A stretch of DNA of 64,000 bases from Gentiana macrophylla (lineage: Eukaryota; Streptophyta; Magnoliopsida; Gentianales; Gentianaceae), in the NCBI GenBank assembly GCA_026214975.1, contig CM047806.1:105196272-105260271 (forward strand), read 5' to 3'. Shown in pieces: positions 1 to 10,398 of this stretch (its first letter is position 1; every line of letters starts with the position of its first letter). The notes below the pieces were generated by a model. It had not been told where the DNA came from, made no database searches, and saw nothing but the letters and a program-made list of their open reading frames with translations. The position numbers and the translations under genes are program-made.

Positions 1-1571
1 TTGAAGGGTCTACAGAAATAGTAGCAGGAAACTTACTTGTACGCTCAACACCAGTAGTACTAGGTTCCTTCGCAGTATCTTGCACAAGCAAGGTTCCCGA
101 AGTAATTGCTTCAGCCTCTGGCTCACCATCCCGACTTTCTATGATTTTATCCTTGTCTTTCAGGGTTGGTGGAGTCAGTGCTTTCCCACTCTTAGTCATT
201 ATCTCATTCAAATCCTTAGGATTCTTATCAGTGTTACTCGGCAATCCACCAGGAGGTCTAGTTGAAACTTGTTCAGCTAGTTGACCTATTTGGTGAGAGA
301 GATTATGGACTAGGGCCTCTTGATTGGTTACCTTCGCGTCATTCTTTTGAAAATATTGGCTAAAGTTGGCAGCCAACTCGGTCATAGATTATGACAATTG
401 TCCAATGTTGTCAGTCACGACATTGCTCATCTTTTCAATCGCAGCTTCCCAACAAAAAGTTTTAGTTTTTTGGGGTGCAGAAGTGTTAGGCTGTCTAGGC
501 CGCTCTCCTCCATTTGGGTCACCATGTCGGAATCCAGGGTGGTCATGATTCGGTTTGTAACCTCCATATTGGTTCCCTTCTCTTCCAACATAGTTGGCTT
601 CTTCAGTACCAGCATTCTCGATTTGATTGATCATCTCAATCCCATTTCCATTCTCTACTCTTGCCATCCTCTCTTGCACTCCATTCACCTTAGTGTTGAT
701 AAGCGATAGTTGCTATAGGATCTTAGTTGATGCACTTTCTTCAAACATATCAGCGGCCATCTTCACGGTTGCTCTATCATTGCCTCCTATTGGCTATTCA
801 TCGCTATTTGCTCTATCTTTGCTTGTTCCTCCTCGTGAGATAACAGAACAAATGCTCGCATTCATTGCCGAGGCATCTACTCTTATCTTCTCTCAGATCT
901 CTCAATCCATGGTAAAAAGTTTGCATTAAAAGACATAGTGAGATATCATGATGAGGATCCTCCTCATGGATTCCTTAAAGCATTCCCAGGCTTGATCAAA
1001 ACTCTCATCAGCTTGCTGCTTAAACCCCAAGATGTCTTGGCATAACTTAAAGGTCTTTCCTAAAGGAAAGTACTTATTCATGAACTTTTGCAGCAGTTCC
1101 TCCCAAGTCCTGAATGATCTAGCCGTTAAAGAGAGAAGCCATTGCTTAGCTTTATCCTTTAGAGTGAAAGGAAAAAAGCTTAAGCCTAATGTTACCCTCC
1201 GGGATTAGTTTTGGCTTCACCGTGCAAACTATCTCCAAGAAATTCGCCACACGTGAACGCCGTAATCCTCATTCAGATACCATGAAAAGTGGAATAGTTT
1301 GTCACCATTTGAATGACATTAGGTCTCGGTGATAAACCTCCGCAAAGATCTTCAAAAAAGCTACGATAAGCGGAATGAATTGTTCAATAGTAGGCGCTGC
1401 ATAGCTTTGCAAAGTATGCCTTTCTCCTGCAAAGAATGTGCTTTGATTAGGAATATTAACATTATTATTATTATTATTATTGATTACCCGATTAAGGTTG
1501 ACGGGATTTTGCAAATTGCTTTCTTCATTTCGACTCAAGACTTGCGAATAGTTTGTTTCCTCGATTCGCAC
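1..1571 (-). pseudogene. Athila-like gag remnant
   Basis: The minus-strand frames give an Asn-rich N-terminus (poly-Asn near 1460-1480), then the capsid-like gag region, then a linker with 'RPRQPNTSAPQK' near 480-510. The capsid segment holds the 'FxxYFPLGKT' and 'ESFDQAWECFKES' type motifs of Athila gag proteins, better preserved in the copy at 24240-24542. The frame is broken several times by small indels and by the TAA at 389-391. It could only encode a packaging protein if repaired, so I call it dead. The left end is cut by the window. Confidence 0.8.
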
Positions 1572-2210
1572 TCAGCTTGGTTCACATTGGCTAGCCAATT
1601 CCGCTAACCTTGATTCGATTTCCTCCGAGTCCTTGCGATCCTTCTCCTTTATGTAACTCTTTGCTTTTCCTTGCGCGAATTTCTCAATCTCGGGTGGTAA
1701 GGCTCAAGTGGTGCCTTAGAACTCCGGTAGCGATCGCAAGATAAAACAACACTAAACAATCAGAAACTGCAAAGGCTAAAGCCTTTGACTGACTCAAAAT
1801 TAGACAAGAATGACACAGACTCGGAACGGAACAGAACAAAACGAAGATTTCCAGAATCAGCAGGTTTGCTCCAGCGAGATACTAAGCAGCTTCAAATAAA
1901 CTATCTTTCCTCGCTAGATCGCGCTTTTGTTTCGTTCCAATTTTTAACGATTCCCATAAAATAAAAACTAAAGTAGACACTGTGTAGAACATAACGATGA
2001 ATTTTTTTCCAGGAAAACGAGGTCGGCTCCAAAGAAATCGGATTCCTCGCTCTAGCTGGCGAAAGGTGCCGATTTTCTCGGGTTTCACCAGATCTGTTTC
2101 TACGAATGCAACTGTTAATTCTATGCTATTAAAATTAAATAAATAGACAATATTCACAGTATTTACGAATCTACTTTTAATAAAATAAGCTATACTTAAT
2201 TTAATGACTC

Positions 2211-2230
2211 GAGTCCCCGGCAACGCCCCA
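2211..2230 (-). other. Primer binding site, tRNA-Asp type
   Basis: On the plus strand this reads like the 3' end of plant tRNA-Asp (CCCCGGCAACG followed by CCCCA), with two bases missing against the tRNA I know. It lies 6 bases from the LTR at 2237. Athila/Tat retrotransposons commonly prime from tRNA-Asp. The same site occurs at 25651-25670. Confidence 0.7.
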
Positions 2231-2236
2231 AAAACT

Positions 2237-3710
2237 TGATGGGGGTCAAGTTAAATTTATAACTTGATCTACAAAACCAACTAGCAAGAGTACTAGGTAC
2301 AATTGCAGTATAGCTAGATAGAGTCAAGGTCGATCCCTCAGAGACTCGAATTAAACAAGTATAACGTATTAAACTAAAGTAAATTAAGGGCGGTCTACGA
2401 CCAACTATAATCGAAGAATAAAAAGATAAAAAACACAAGACTAACAATACGACACAACGGCACGACACTAGTATTTTTATGGTTTTTTATAAGACTCTTA
2501 AGAAACGGTATTGATAACGCTAGTAGTAATTACTCCCCGATATATGTATATCTAAGCCGAGACAAATAAGACATTAAGATTGATTATATTATTGGCTACG
2601 GAAGACATCCCCTATGTTTATTACATGACTTTACAGGGTAGGTCTTCATCTTATATAATAAAACATGCTTTCAAAACTAGGGATGCCGGTATAAACCATA
2701 CACCTTATCTAGGCAACCAGCCCGGGTAGGGTGGCACACCTCCTAGACAATCGATTATTCTATGTCCTAATTAACATTCCACTTTTAGGCTTTATGTTAA
2801 TTTACGATGATAATATAATAAGTTGATCATGTTTATTACACGCTTTATGACAATCGATAACCAGGCGTAGCGAAAAGTCGCTCACGAAAAATCCCGAGAA
2901 TCTAAGTGGCTAGCTCCACCAGTAAAGACCGCGGCTCCAAATGAGACCGGCGATTCCATAATTTTCTCGTAAAACGCCTTCGTGACGGCTTAGATCTACA
3001 TTAATATGTGTTCGCACCATTACTACATCGCGAAATCAATACATAAACGACTACTTCATAACAAGATAAAATATATCTACGAATAAAGATTGCATTTATA
3101 AGTAGGCATTACCCTCGACGACGAAGCGTGACTTCCACTCCTCGATGCGATCCCTAACCGAGAATCTATCAACTCCGTAATGAAAGAACATAAAGAAAAC
3201 AAACAAAACTATATAGATAATACAAGCGTATTGTATTTTGCCCTCATTTTCGTGTGTGAAATAATGTATGAATGGCGGCCTTATAGGTGTTTCTCGGCCG
3301 ACTTAAAACCTTCTAGAAACCCTAAGAAGCACTTTGCTTGAAACCCTAAAGCGCGGAGTACATTGACAATTTTGGCCCAAATAACTAGGCGCTTTGACCC
3401 GTGAAATGGGCACTTCGCCCGAAAGGAACTCGGCTTCGGCCGGTTTCGTTCGCACTTCATTTTACTCTGCTCCACGATCCGTGCTATGTTGGGCTTTTTC
3501 AAGATTTCGCTCCGCATTTCCTTCCACTTCACTTGAGATTTTCCGGAACCTATAATTATGATAAATATCGAGCAGTTAAACATATTCTGGGGCTAAAAAT
3601 GCATAAATACCAATTCACGATTCACAAATCACACAATATGAATTAAGTACTATAAACACGTGATTCGACGTAAAATAATATAACATTATGCTCATTTTAG
3701 GGAAAATGTT
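2237..3710 (-). repeat. 5' LTR of the truncated Athila-like copy
   Basis: Starts TGATGGGGGTC like the LTR at 25677 and runs colinearly with it, but lacks the last ~35 bases that end in ATCATCA. It shares with 25677-27186 the loss of the 37-bp segment containing the TATA box; the junction CCCCT lies at 2609-2613. Many small differences from the other LTRs fall at CAG or CTG triplets. Confidence 0.85.
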
Positions 3711-4324
3711 CACGATTCAGAACAACTTCAAATTTCGGTCAAGTAAAGTAAATTTGATTATAAAATTGAATTTTTTTTTACACTTGTAAAAAAATTAGTT
3801 GAATAAAATACAAAACCAAATTTACTTATAACTAAAACCGTATTGAAGTAACGATTAAATCGTAACAATTTCAAAAATCGGTATCGTAAAGTAAATTTGA
3901 TTGTTGTTTTTAACAACTAAACAAACTTGATAATCAAAGAATTGAATAAAGATGTAAGAATTGAGTAGAAGATTTAAGAATTGAGATGTAGAGATTGGTG
4001 TAGGAATTTTTGTATGAAATGGGTGGTATTTATAGAAATTTTTTGAAGGAGTTTGGAAAAAAAAATAAAAATAAAATTATATAGCCGTTGCCAGAAAATA
4101 GCCGTTGGACGGTTCCGGTTCCGGTTCCGGTTCCGGCCGGTTTCAAAAAATCCGGTTCCAAACGTCGGTTCCGGTTCCGGTTTCGGTTCCAAATATATCA
4201 AACCGGCAACAAACCGGCAACAAACTGGCAAACCGACAGTCCCCCAAACCGGCGGTTGACCAAACCGCCGGTTCACAAACCGGCGGTTCCGGTTCCAACC
4301 GGCGGTTCCGGTTAACCATGGCCA
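3711..4324. mobile_element. hAT-like transposon fragment with GGTTCC subterminal repeats
   Basis: The stretch 4108-4310 is packed with GGTTCCGG and CCGGCGGTT repeats, next to an AT-rich stretch 3711-4080. Dense GGTTCC/AACCGG subterminal repeats and an end near CATGGCCAGGTCTA resemble plant hAT elements. The other terminus is missing, cut where the Athila LTR ends at 3710, so no target duplication can be checked. Repeats in all frames create false reading frames at 3974-4343. Confidence 0.5.
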
Positions 4325-4385
4325 GGTCTAGCTGAACCCACAATCCTTGCTGCTGCCGTGTTAATCAAATATGATGGAGAAAGGG

Positions 4386-5881
4386 TGTTTAGGGTATATT
4401 TTACTATATTTTCGGGCTTAATCCCTAAACAATTTACCTTATTTTTAAGGGAAATAAATGAGAAAAGCGTGTTTTAACCGTTAAATTCCTATAATGGTTA
4501 TTGAGGGGCTATAATTTAATTATGAGGAAATATTGAGTTTAAATGTTATTTTGTTACACATTTTTATTATTATTATTATTCGATGACTTGGTGTAACAAC
4601 AATTTTGCAGAAAATTAAAAGATATGCATGGGGATGTTATTAATGGAGAAGATTTATCTCATTCAATCAAGTGATTTCAAAATAAGGAAGAAAATCGGAG
4701 CATTGAAGAGAGGATAAATCAGATCAGATCGAAAGAGTGAAGTAGGGGACACGGTATACGAAGCAGCAGTGTGAAAACGCGTAATTAGGTAGGCTCGGTC
4801 GACCGAGCCATGCTATTCGGTCGACCGAGTGTCTAAAGTCGGTTGACCGAGCCCCGAAGCTGAAAAATCGACGCGTTTTTCTAGATCCTTCCTTATGTCG
4901 GCCGAAACTCCTATATAAGCAGCACCATTCGAGCAGAGAAGAACACACAGATTATATCATATCATTCACTCAAAAAAAACCCTAGCCGCATCATTCAAAG
5001 AGGAGAGTAAAAGATGAATCTCTCCATCCCAATGATCATGTTCAACAACATGATTGTTGGCTAAACAGTTCGCAGTAGGACAACGGGATGAAGCCAACAT
5101 AACACCATCACAACCAAGGGATTTTTGAGTAGCAATTGTTTAGTGAGTTTGAATTTTAATTTCTTTATCAATTGAATAGATTTGAATGTTTGTTTTATTA
5201 GATTGAGAAATCAATGAAACGTTTATCTGTTTTGAATTTTAATGAGAATTGGATTCATATATAGAACCGTTCTTTTGATACGATTAGTAATAATTCAAGA
5301 GATTGTTTATTATTGATTGGGTAGGAGATTCGGAGACGAACTCGTGATCATGTTCTTAAATTGATAATTTTGTTTTACTTAAGAAAGAAAACGAAAGCTA
5401 AGTAAATTTGATTAAGGAAACTAGATCGAATTTAGGTTAGATCATACCAAGAAATATAATTCAATTCATGACTTGGTTGGGTGGTGGTTGTTTGGTGGAT
5501 TCGTGTCGTTCTACTGTCCTTTAAATTCATAAGAAAGTTCGTAACTTTTTGCATATTAGTTTAGATTCGTAGTTCGTTAGTTTATTCGATTTTAATTTTA
5601 TTAGTTTATGATTAGTTCGATTTGAACTACTTTTATTTTTATCATCTTTAATTGCTGCTTTTGAACTTTCTGCTTATTAGGTTAGATAATCTTAATTAGG
5701 ATACATAGTTCTTAGATTTTAGTAGTTTTAAGTAGATTTCCGTGACATAATCGATAGAATAATCGCACTTGATCCGATAAGCATTCCACTCCCTTAGGGC
5801 GACCCGTTAACATCCTATACTACTGAACCTTATACTTGGGGTGTTTCGGTTTATAAATTTAAAACTAGTTTTTACCGAACA
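4386..5881 (+). mobile_element. Solo LTR, gypsy-type family 'CCGAACA' (copy 1)
   Basis: Begins TGTTTAGGGTAT and ends ACCGAACA, and is flanked by a perfect 5-bp duplication AAGGG (4381-4385 and 5882-5886). A TATA box CTATATAAGCA lies at 4911-4921, about 520 bases from the start. No coding sequence is present, so this is one LTR left after recombination. It belongs with 13143-14852, which shares start, end, TATA position and the GGTCGACC palindromes. The 1496-bp length fits a gypsy LTR; the lineage is not certain. Confidence 0.85.
4792..4854. repeat. Three GGTCGACC palindromes upstream of an LTR TATA box
   Basis: GGCTCGGTCGACCGAGCC at 4792-4809 is a perfect 18-bp palindrome. A second copy at 4817-4828 and a third, mutated copy (GGTTGACC) at 4839-4854 follow. 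The TATA box at 4912 lies about 60 bases downstream. The same core occurs twice in the sister LTR at 14227-14264. Confidence 0.85.
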
Positions 5882-6410
5882 AAGGGCTGAAGACGTAACC
5901 ACCCTTGTCCACCGGTTCGACCACCTCCACCCGCACTCGCCGCTATCTGGTCGGAGGAAGGAGGTTGTGTCATATCCATTAAGGTTGCAATCGCTGCAAG
6001 AAGTTAATCCGCAGCCACCTCGCGTTCTTTGGTCGTGTGCCGTCATTCCGGCCGGACCGCCACCATCGGGTCTCCGCCCCGTGAATCATCATCCGTAGGT
6101 GGTATGGGTCGTAGTCATCCTCTTGGACCAATGTCCTGGATGGTAATCGAGATTGGTCCGATTCAAGCCGACCAAAGAAGGAAGAAGATGACCTGCTTCA
6201 ACCTCCATGGCTGTTGAGCTTGAAATAATGTAATAATAAATTTTTCTTTCCTTTTTGATCGAACAGAAAGAAATACAAAAGGGAGGGATTAATCAATTAA
6301 TCCACACCACCAATTCTATAAAAAGAAGATGCTTCCCCATCCGTTCCATCCGCTGCAATCTACTTCGGCCGAGTACTTTGGTGCATCAAATTTTTCGGTA
6401 TCTAGGGCAA

Positions 6411-6506
6411 CTTTGTCTCTCGATACCAATTAATTTCGGTCAATCTATTTCGTATATTTCAATCAATTTTTTTTCGGTATGTAGGGGAAACCTGTCTCTG
6501 ATACCA
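6411..6506 (-). other. Duplicated tRNA-Met primer binding site
   Basis: Minus-strand TGGTATCAGAGACAGG at 6506-6491 is a good tRNA-iMet primer site just inside the LTR. A second, mutated site (TGGTATCGAGAGAC) lies at 6428-6411. Between them the end of the LTR (TTCGGTCAATCTATTTCG) is repeated, so the LTR end plus primer site were duplicated in tandem over about 80 bases. Confidence 0.7.
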
Positions 6507-6514
6507 ATTCGAAT

Positions 6515-6685
6515 TGCGGTCAATCTATTTTGTACATTTCAATCAATCAAAGATTACAATATTTATAGTCACTAGTAAGGCTTCTACATTATAACATATA
6601 CCAAAACTAACCTTACTGTGTCAACACACAAATCAATATTTTCCATAACTCTATTTTCCATAATACTAGTCGCCATCTCGTAATA
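6515..6685 (-). repeat. Short copia LTR (Ale-like), 5' copy
   Basis: About 171 bases, aligned with 58139-58308. On the minus strand it starts TATTACGAGATGGCG (ancestrally probably TGTTACGAG) and ends just before the primer site. The short LTR and tRNA-Met primer fit the Ale lineage. Confidence 0.7.
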
Positions 6686-6789
6686 TAAACTAATAGAGAA
6701 GTGTATGCAAAGTACACGAGTAGCGAAGAATCGGGTATCAGATGTCATTATGCCGGATAACAGCAATAGACGTAAATTGATTTATATTG

Positions 6790-7110
6790 AATTTTGTATT
6801 ATTAACATAGATATTGTTTGTTATCGTTAATTGATGAGAGTGCCTATTTTGATGCAGATACTCGCGAGGCTACTACCCATGCACCGGTTAATGTTGAGGC
6901 TACCGTCCAAGAATCTTCAAATGTGGAGTTCCATCTTGCTTATAATAAGTTAATTTATAGTGAATTTTGTATTATTAACATATGTATTTTATTGTTTGTT
7001 ATCGTTAATATGTGATCTCGATTATATTTGGTATATATACTCCCGAGGCTACGATAGGGGCAGGTACTGCCACCAGCCAGGCATCGGTTGTGGAGTCTGG
7101 GATTGATTAT
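6790..7110 (+). repeat. Tandem duplication of an intron-exon unit in the Ulp1 gene
   Basis: The string TGAATTTTGTATTATTAACA, followed by GTTTGTTATCGTTAAT, occurs at about 6790-6830 and again at 6960-7007. Each is followed by a small exon-like piece containing CCCGAGGCTAC or CGCGAGGCTAC. The unit is about 170 bases. Confidence 0.65.
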
Positions 7111-8258
7111 AGTAAGTTATTTGATTTTTAATTTTGAAACTAGAAATTATATTATGAAAAACTATCTAACTCGATCATGTATTGAATATTGTTTAGCTAC
7201 TGGTCCAAGTGTTATTCAATTGGGTAAACGAAAGGCGGATGACGCAAATGGCAGAAGATTGACAACCCGTTAGACTACTAAACAACCACGATATTTAACT
7301 GATGGGTCGCACGTAGTCAGCCTGCTAGGTGCTAATGTTGTGAGATGGACAGTGTTGAAAAAATTCTGGTAGAGTTGGAAAACAATTTCAGTAAGTGGTA
7401 CGAACAAGCACATCCAGCCCCAATTACGATTCCCATGGGATACGCAATTGGAGTACATTTTGTAGATCAGGCGGACAAGGAGTGGTTCACACGTCTCCAT
7501 GAGCAGTATAAAGAGTTAGACCAAGATGTATATTCTTGTGACTTCATTTTCATATTTCTGATTTCAGTATGTCTAACTTCTTTTTGCACGCGTACAGTAT
7601 GTCGAGGCGTGTCTGGACCTTATACAGCGGCAAATGGAAGCATATCCGGAATGCTTTATACCAAATACGACCATTGCCTACTCTGATTTATCCTCCTTTT
7701 GCGGTCAGGGTCATATAGATTAGAAAAAGAAGCCAGAAACAATGGAAATTCCAAATCATGTGAATGAGTGCGTCAAGAAATGGGATGCAAACACAAGTAT
7801 GCACATTTCTGAGCCATTACTCTTGGTCACTGGGTAGCTGTCCAAGCGTCTATTCCCGAGTGGAGGATTAGGGTGTTTGATTGTCTAACGGGGAAGGGAT
7901 ATAAGGATGAAGTGAAGGGTTGTATTAGAGCATGGGGTGTTTCATTGAGGAGAGTGTTGAAGATGGTTGCTCGTTTACGTGAACTCCCACAAATGCTTGA
8001 TTCAAAGAAGCCTCATTTTAAGGTCAGAGTAGTATCAGATGATCACGTACCACAAATGCCAATCCCGTAAGTGTTATAAAATTCAAACTATTTATCATAT
8101 TATACAGTTTACACTATTCTTATCCTTTGATAATAAAAAATTACATTCTGTAAATGGGTGATTGTGGGGTATACACGGTGAAGCACAATGAGCATTTGCT
8201 GCATAAAGAAAACTTTACTCTGATAAAAGCTGATAATATGCCTTTAATAAGACATTAA
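6818..8258 (+). pseudogene. Ulp1-type (C48) cysteine protease of a MULE-like transposon
   Basis: The catalytic parts occur in order: His in 'GHWVAVQ' (about 7828-7850), Asp in 'RVFDCL' (about 7869-7890) and Cys in 'GDCGVYT' (about 8158-8180), as in SUMO-protease-like C48 peptidases. Upstream exon-like pieces include 'IPMGYAIGVHF' near 7435 and 'VEACLDLIQRQ' near 7600. The gene is split by introns; one begins GTAAGT at about 8070, and its acceptor reads TAA where TAG is expected. A TAG at 7721-7723 interrupts the frame; the final stop is 8256-8258. Ulp1 genes of this kind are known cargo of plant Mutator-like (Kaonashi) elements. The upstream exons 6790-7110 are tandemly duplicated. I judge it decayed, although the triad survives. 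Confidence 0.7.
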
Positions 8259-8738
8259 CTTTGTGTGCACGTATTTAATCAGTATTAAGATCCTTAGATA
8301 TGTAGGTATTTTTGGTGAATGTTGTTAGCTACTACCATTTTGGTGTATGTTGTTAGCTACTATTATTTTGGTGAATGTAATTTGTGTTGTGTTTTGATGA
8401 GTATTTAATCTAAAACCTTTTTGTTGAATTTACTTACGCCATTTACTATATAACACTGATTACACACACTACTTTCAAAAGTGTTCTTAACGGAGGATCT
8501 TGACATTTTTCTAGTGCTTCTCTCTATAGAGTTTCTACGGAGAATAATGGTTTCGGAAGGAGATCTTAAAGATATGTGAAAAAAGGTATGAAAAAGATTG
8601 ATTCCGATTAATAAGTAGTAAAAGCAAACATAGTTTAAATCATAAAAAAAAGAGAGTAATGATACATTGGCTTACATACGGGCTTACGAACATAAAAAGA
8701 AAGAGTAATGATACATTAAGATAACAATAAGATGACGC
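8259..8738. other. Intergenic tail between two convergent genes
   Basis: AT-rich 3' flank of the Ulp1 gene and of copy A. Short repeats of TTGTTAGCTACTAYYATTTTGGTG occur at 8320-8375. From about 8640 there are one and a half copies of the 50-bp unit (GAGTAATGATACATTGGCTT) found three times at 27781-27925. I see no gene. Confidence 0.6.
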
Positions 8739-8994
8739 TTAAATAAACCAAGGGTGATCATTAAATACGATAGGTGGTGTTTGCCAAACAATTTCATCCG
8801 TGTCAAGATACGGTACCCCAAAGCTTCTGGCCTTTGCCGTGATAAGAAATGGGAAAAAGATATAACCATCACCATGTCTCCCCCTCGCTATCCTGTTAGC
8901 CCTATCCACGATGTATCTTTCCACGTTAACTCAATGATATAAAACCGCGTATGCAAGGATGTAAATATCCAAGTTTTGTTGTACTAATTCATCA

Positions 8995-10398
8995 AAGCAC
9001 AAGCCCTTTCATGCCTTTCCGATGGTCCCGAACTTCAACTCCCTTGAAGAGTACATTCGGTGCCGGAACTAAACGCATCAGAAACTCAATCGAGGTTTGT
9101 CTATGTTTAATTAATGTTATTTAAACTCATTAACAATACTACAATGCAAGCTAAACATCACAATAACATTAGCTACAAAACTCACTGTCTACTAAATCAT
9201 AATTTATATTTTTTCAGAACAATAAATAACACAACACAATAATACCAAACAACCTTATATTATTTATTTATTAAATGATTTTTGTTCCTATTAACAAGAG
9301 AATACATAAATATTTTTTTTTTTGAACCCGTCGGTATTTCTAGGAAGAATCCCAGAAACAATTCAAAGAATTAATAAGGACAAGAAAGGTGTGCAGCGGG
9401 AAAATATACATTATACTATATATATGTTGTTTTATTTTATTTTACTAGAATAGTAATTATGTTTTTTTTTATAAGAGGAAGCAACCATGGATCCTTTTTT
9501 TCTCCCTTCTTCTTTTGCCCACTTTCGACAACAACAACAGCTTTACTGGGCATTTAACGCCACCAGTATAAACAATAAAATTAAATTAAATAAAATAAAA
9601 ACCTGTTACTTTTGTTGTGCTAACAAAACCTATATCAAACAAAGAAAAGCAGCCCCCTCATCATGTACAAAAAGAAGCTGGCCGATACAACTACCAGGAT
9701 AGTTATGTCCGGCTTCAACACATACACATATTTTATTCAATCGAAACGTTTAGAACACCTTTTATTTTACCTTAACATCATAAACCATCAATTATTCAAT
9801 ATTAAAACTCTCTTACAAAACGAATCAAAAACACGATCTAACCTTTCTAAACCCTAATTAATTTGTAGGAATAGCCTCTTACCTTTTTAGCAAGATAAAC
9901 CAACTTCAAACTCAGAAAACTGCAGCAAAACCTTGATCTTTTCTTGTGGATAACCTTAACAAAGCTCTAATCTTTGAGTGTTGAAACGACGCTCCTTTCA
10001 CGACGATTCCAACGCTTCTCGCGGATCTAAAAACGGTTGAAAACTCCATGAGATATCGCAGAAACTCTCGTTGGCTCTTCTTACGCTCTCAGCCGCGTTT
10101 TTCTTCCAACTCTCACACGCAAGAGGAGGCTTCTAAGGAGGAAATTTCTGATTTAAAAGGTTAGGGAAACTAATGGGGTTAATTTCTCTTTAAATAGGAA
10201 AATCCCAATAATTAACCTAATCCCTTATTTTCCTTAATTGCCCTTTTTTACTTAAAATCGGATTTATCTCCTAATTATTTATATATATCGGCCAAATATA
10301 TATAAATACACTTAAAATGTTTTAAATCCGTACATTATAATATTCCATTTTTCGCAAAAAGACACGTCTGCCATTTTTCGAAAAGTCGGGATATTACA
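8995..10398 (-). mobile_element. Chromovirus-like LTR, truncated
   Basis: On the minus strand it starts TGTAATATCCCGACTTTTCG at 10398, like the solo LTR at 47854 (TGTAACATCCCGACTTTT). The stretch 8995-9090 matches 48985-49085 in reverse, including the motif around GGCACCGAATGTACTCTTC. The rest of the LTR is missing where it meets copy A. It is the 3' LTR: the bases to its right (10399-10420) read AAGGGGGAAGGAA on the minus strand, a typical polypurine tract. Confidence 0.7.

Larger units (their letters stand above)
1..3710 (-). mobile_element. Athila-like Ty3/gypsy element, truncated copy (gag part plus 5' LTR)
   Basis: Reads on the minus strand: 5' LTR at 2237-3710, primer site at 2211-2230, then gag running off the left edge. 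It is a near copy of 23453-27150, with base 1 matching 23453. The LTR stops at 3710, about 35 bases short of the full LTR end seen at 27186, and an unrelated hAT-like sequence follows. Both copies share a nonsense codon in gag (389-391 here, 23841-23843 there) and a promoter deletion in the LTR. They therefore look like duplicates of an already dead element, not two independent insertions. Confidence 0.85.
4325..6685 (-). mobile_element. Ale-like Ty1/copia element, 5' end only, split by a solo LTR
   Basis: Minus-strand order: LTR 6685-6515, primer site 6506-6491 (TGGTATCAGAGACAGG), leader, then a gag-like start codon at 6208-6206. The coding-like sequence runs to 5887, is interrupted by the solo LTR 4386-5881, and continues 4385-4325. 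It then ends against the hAT-like fragment. No protease, integrase or reverse transcriptase part remains. The same LTR family occurs at 58139-58308 with the other half of such an element. Confidence 0.6.

Noticed and set aside
3974..4343. Overlapping reading frames rich in Arg-Asn, Gly-Ser and Pro-Val
   Set aside because: Produced by GGTTCC/CCGGAACC repeats in all frames; no protein family.
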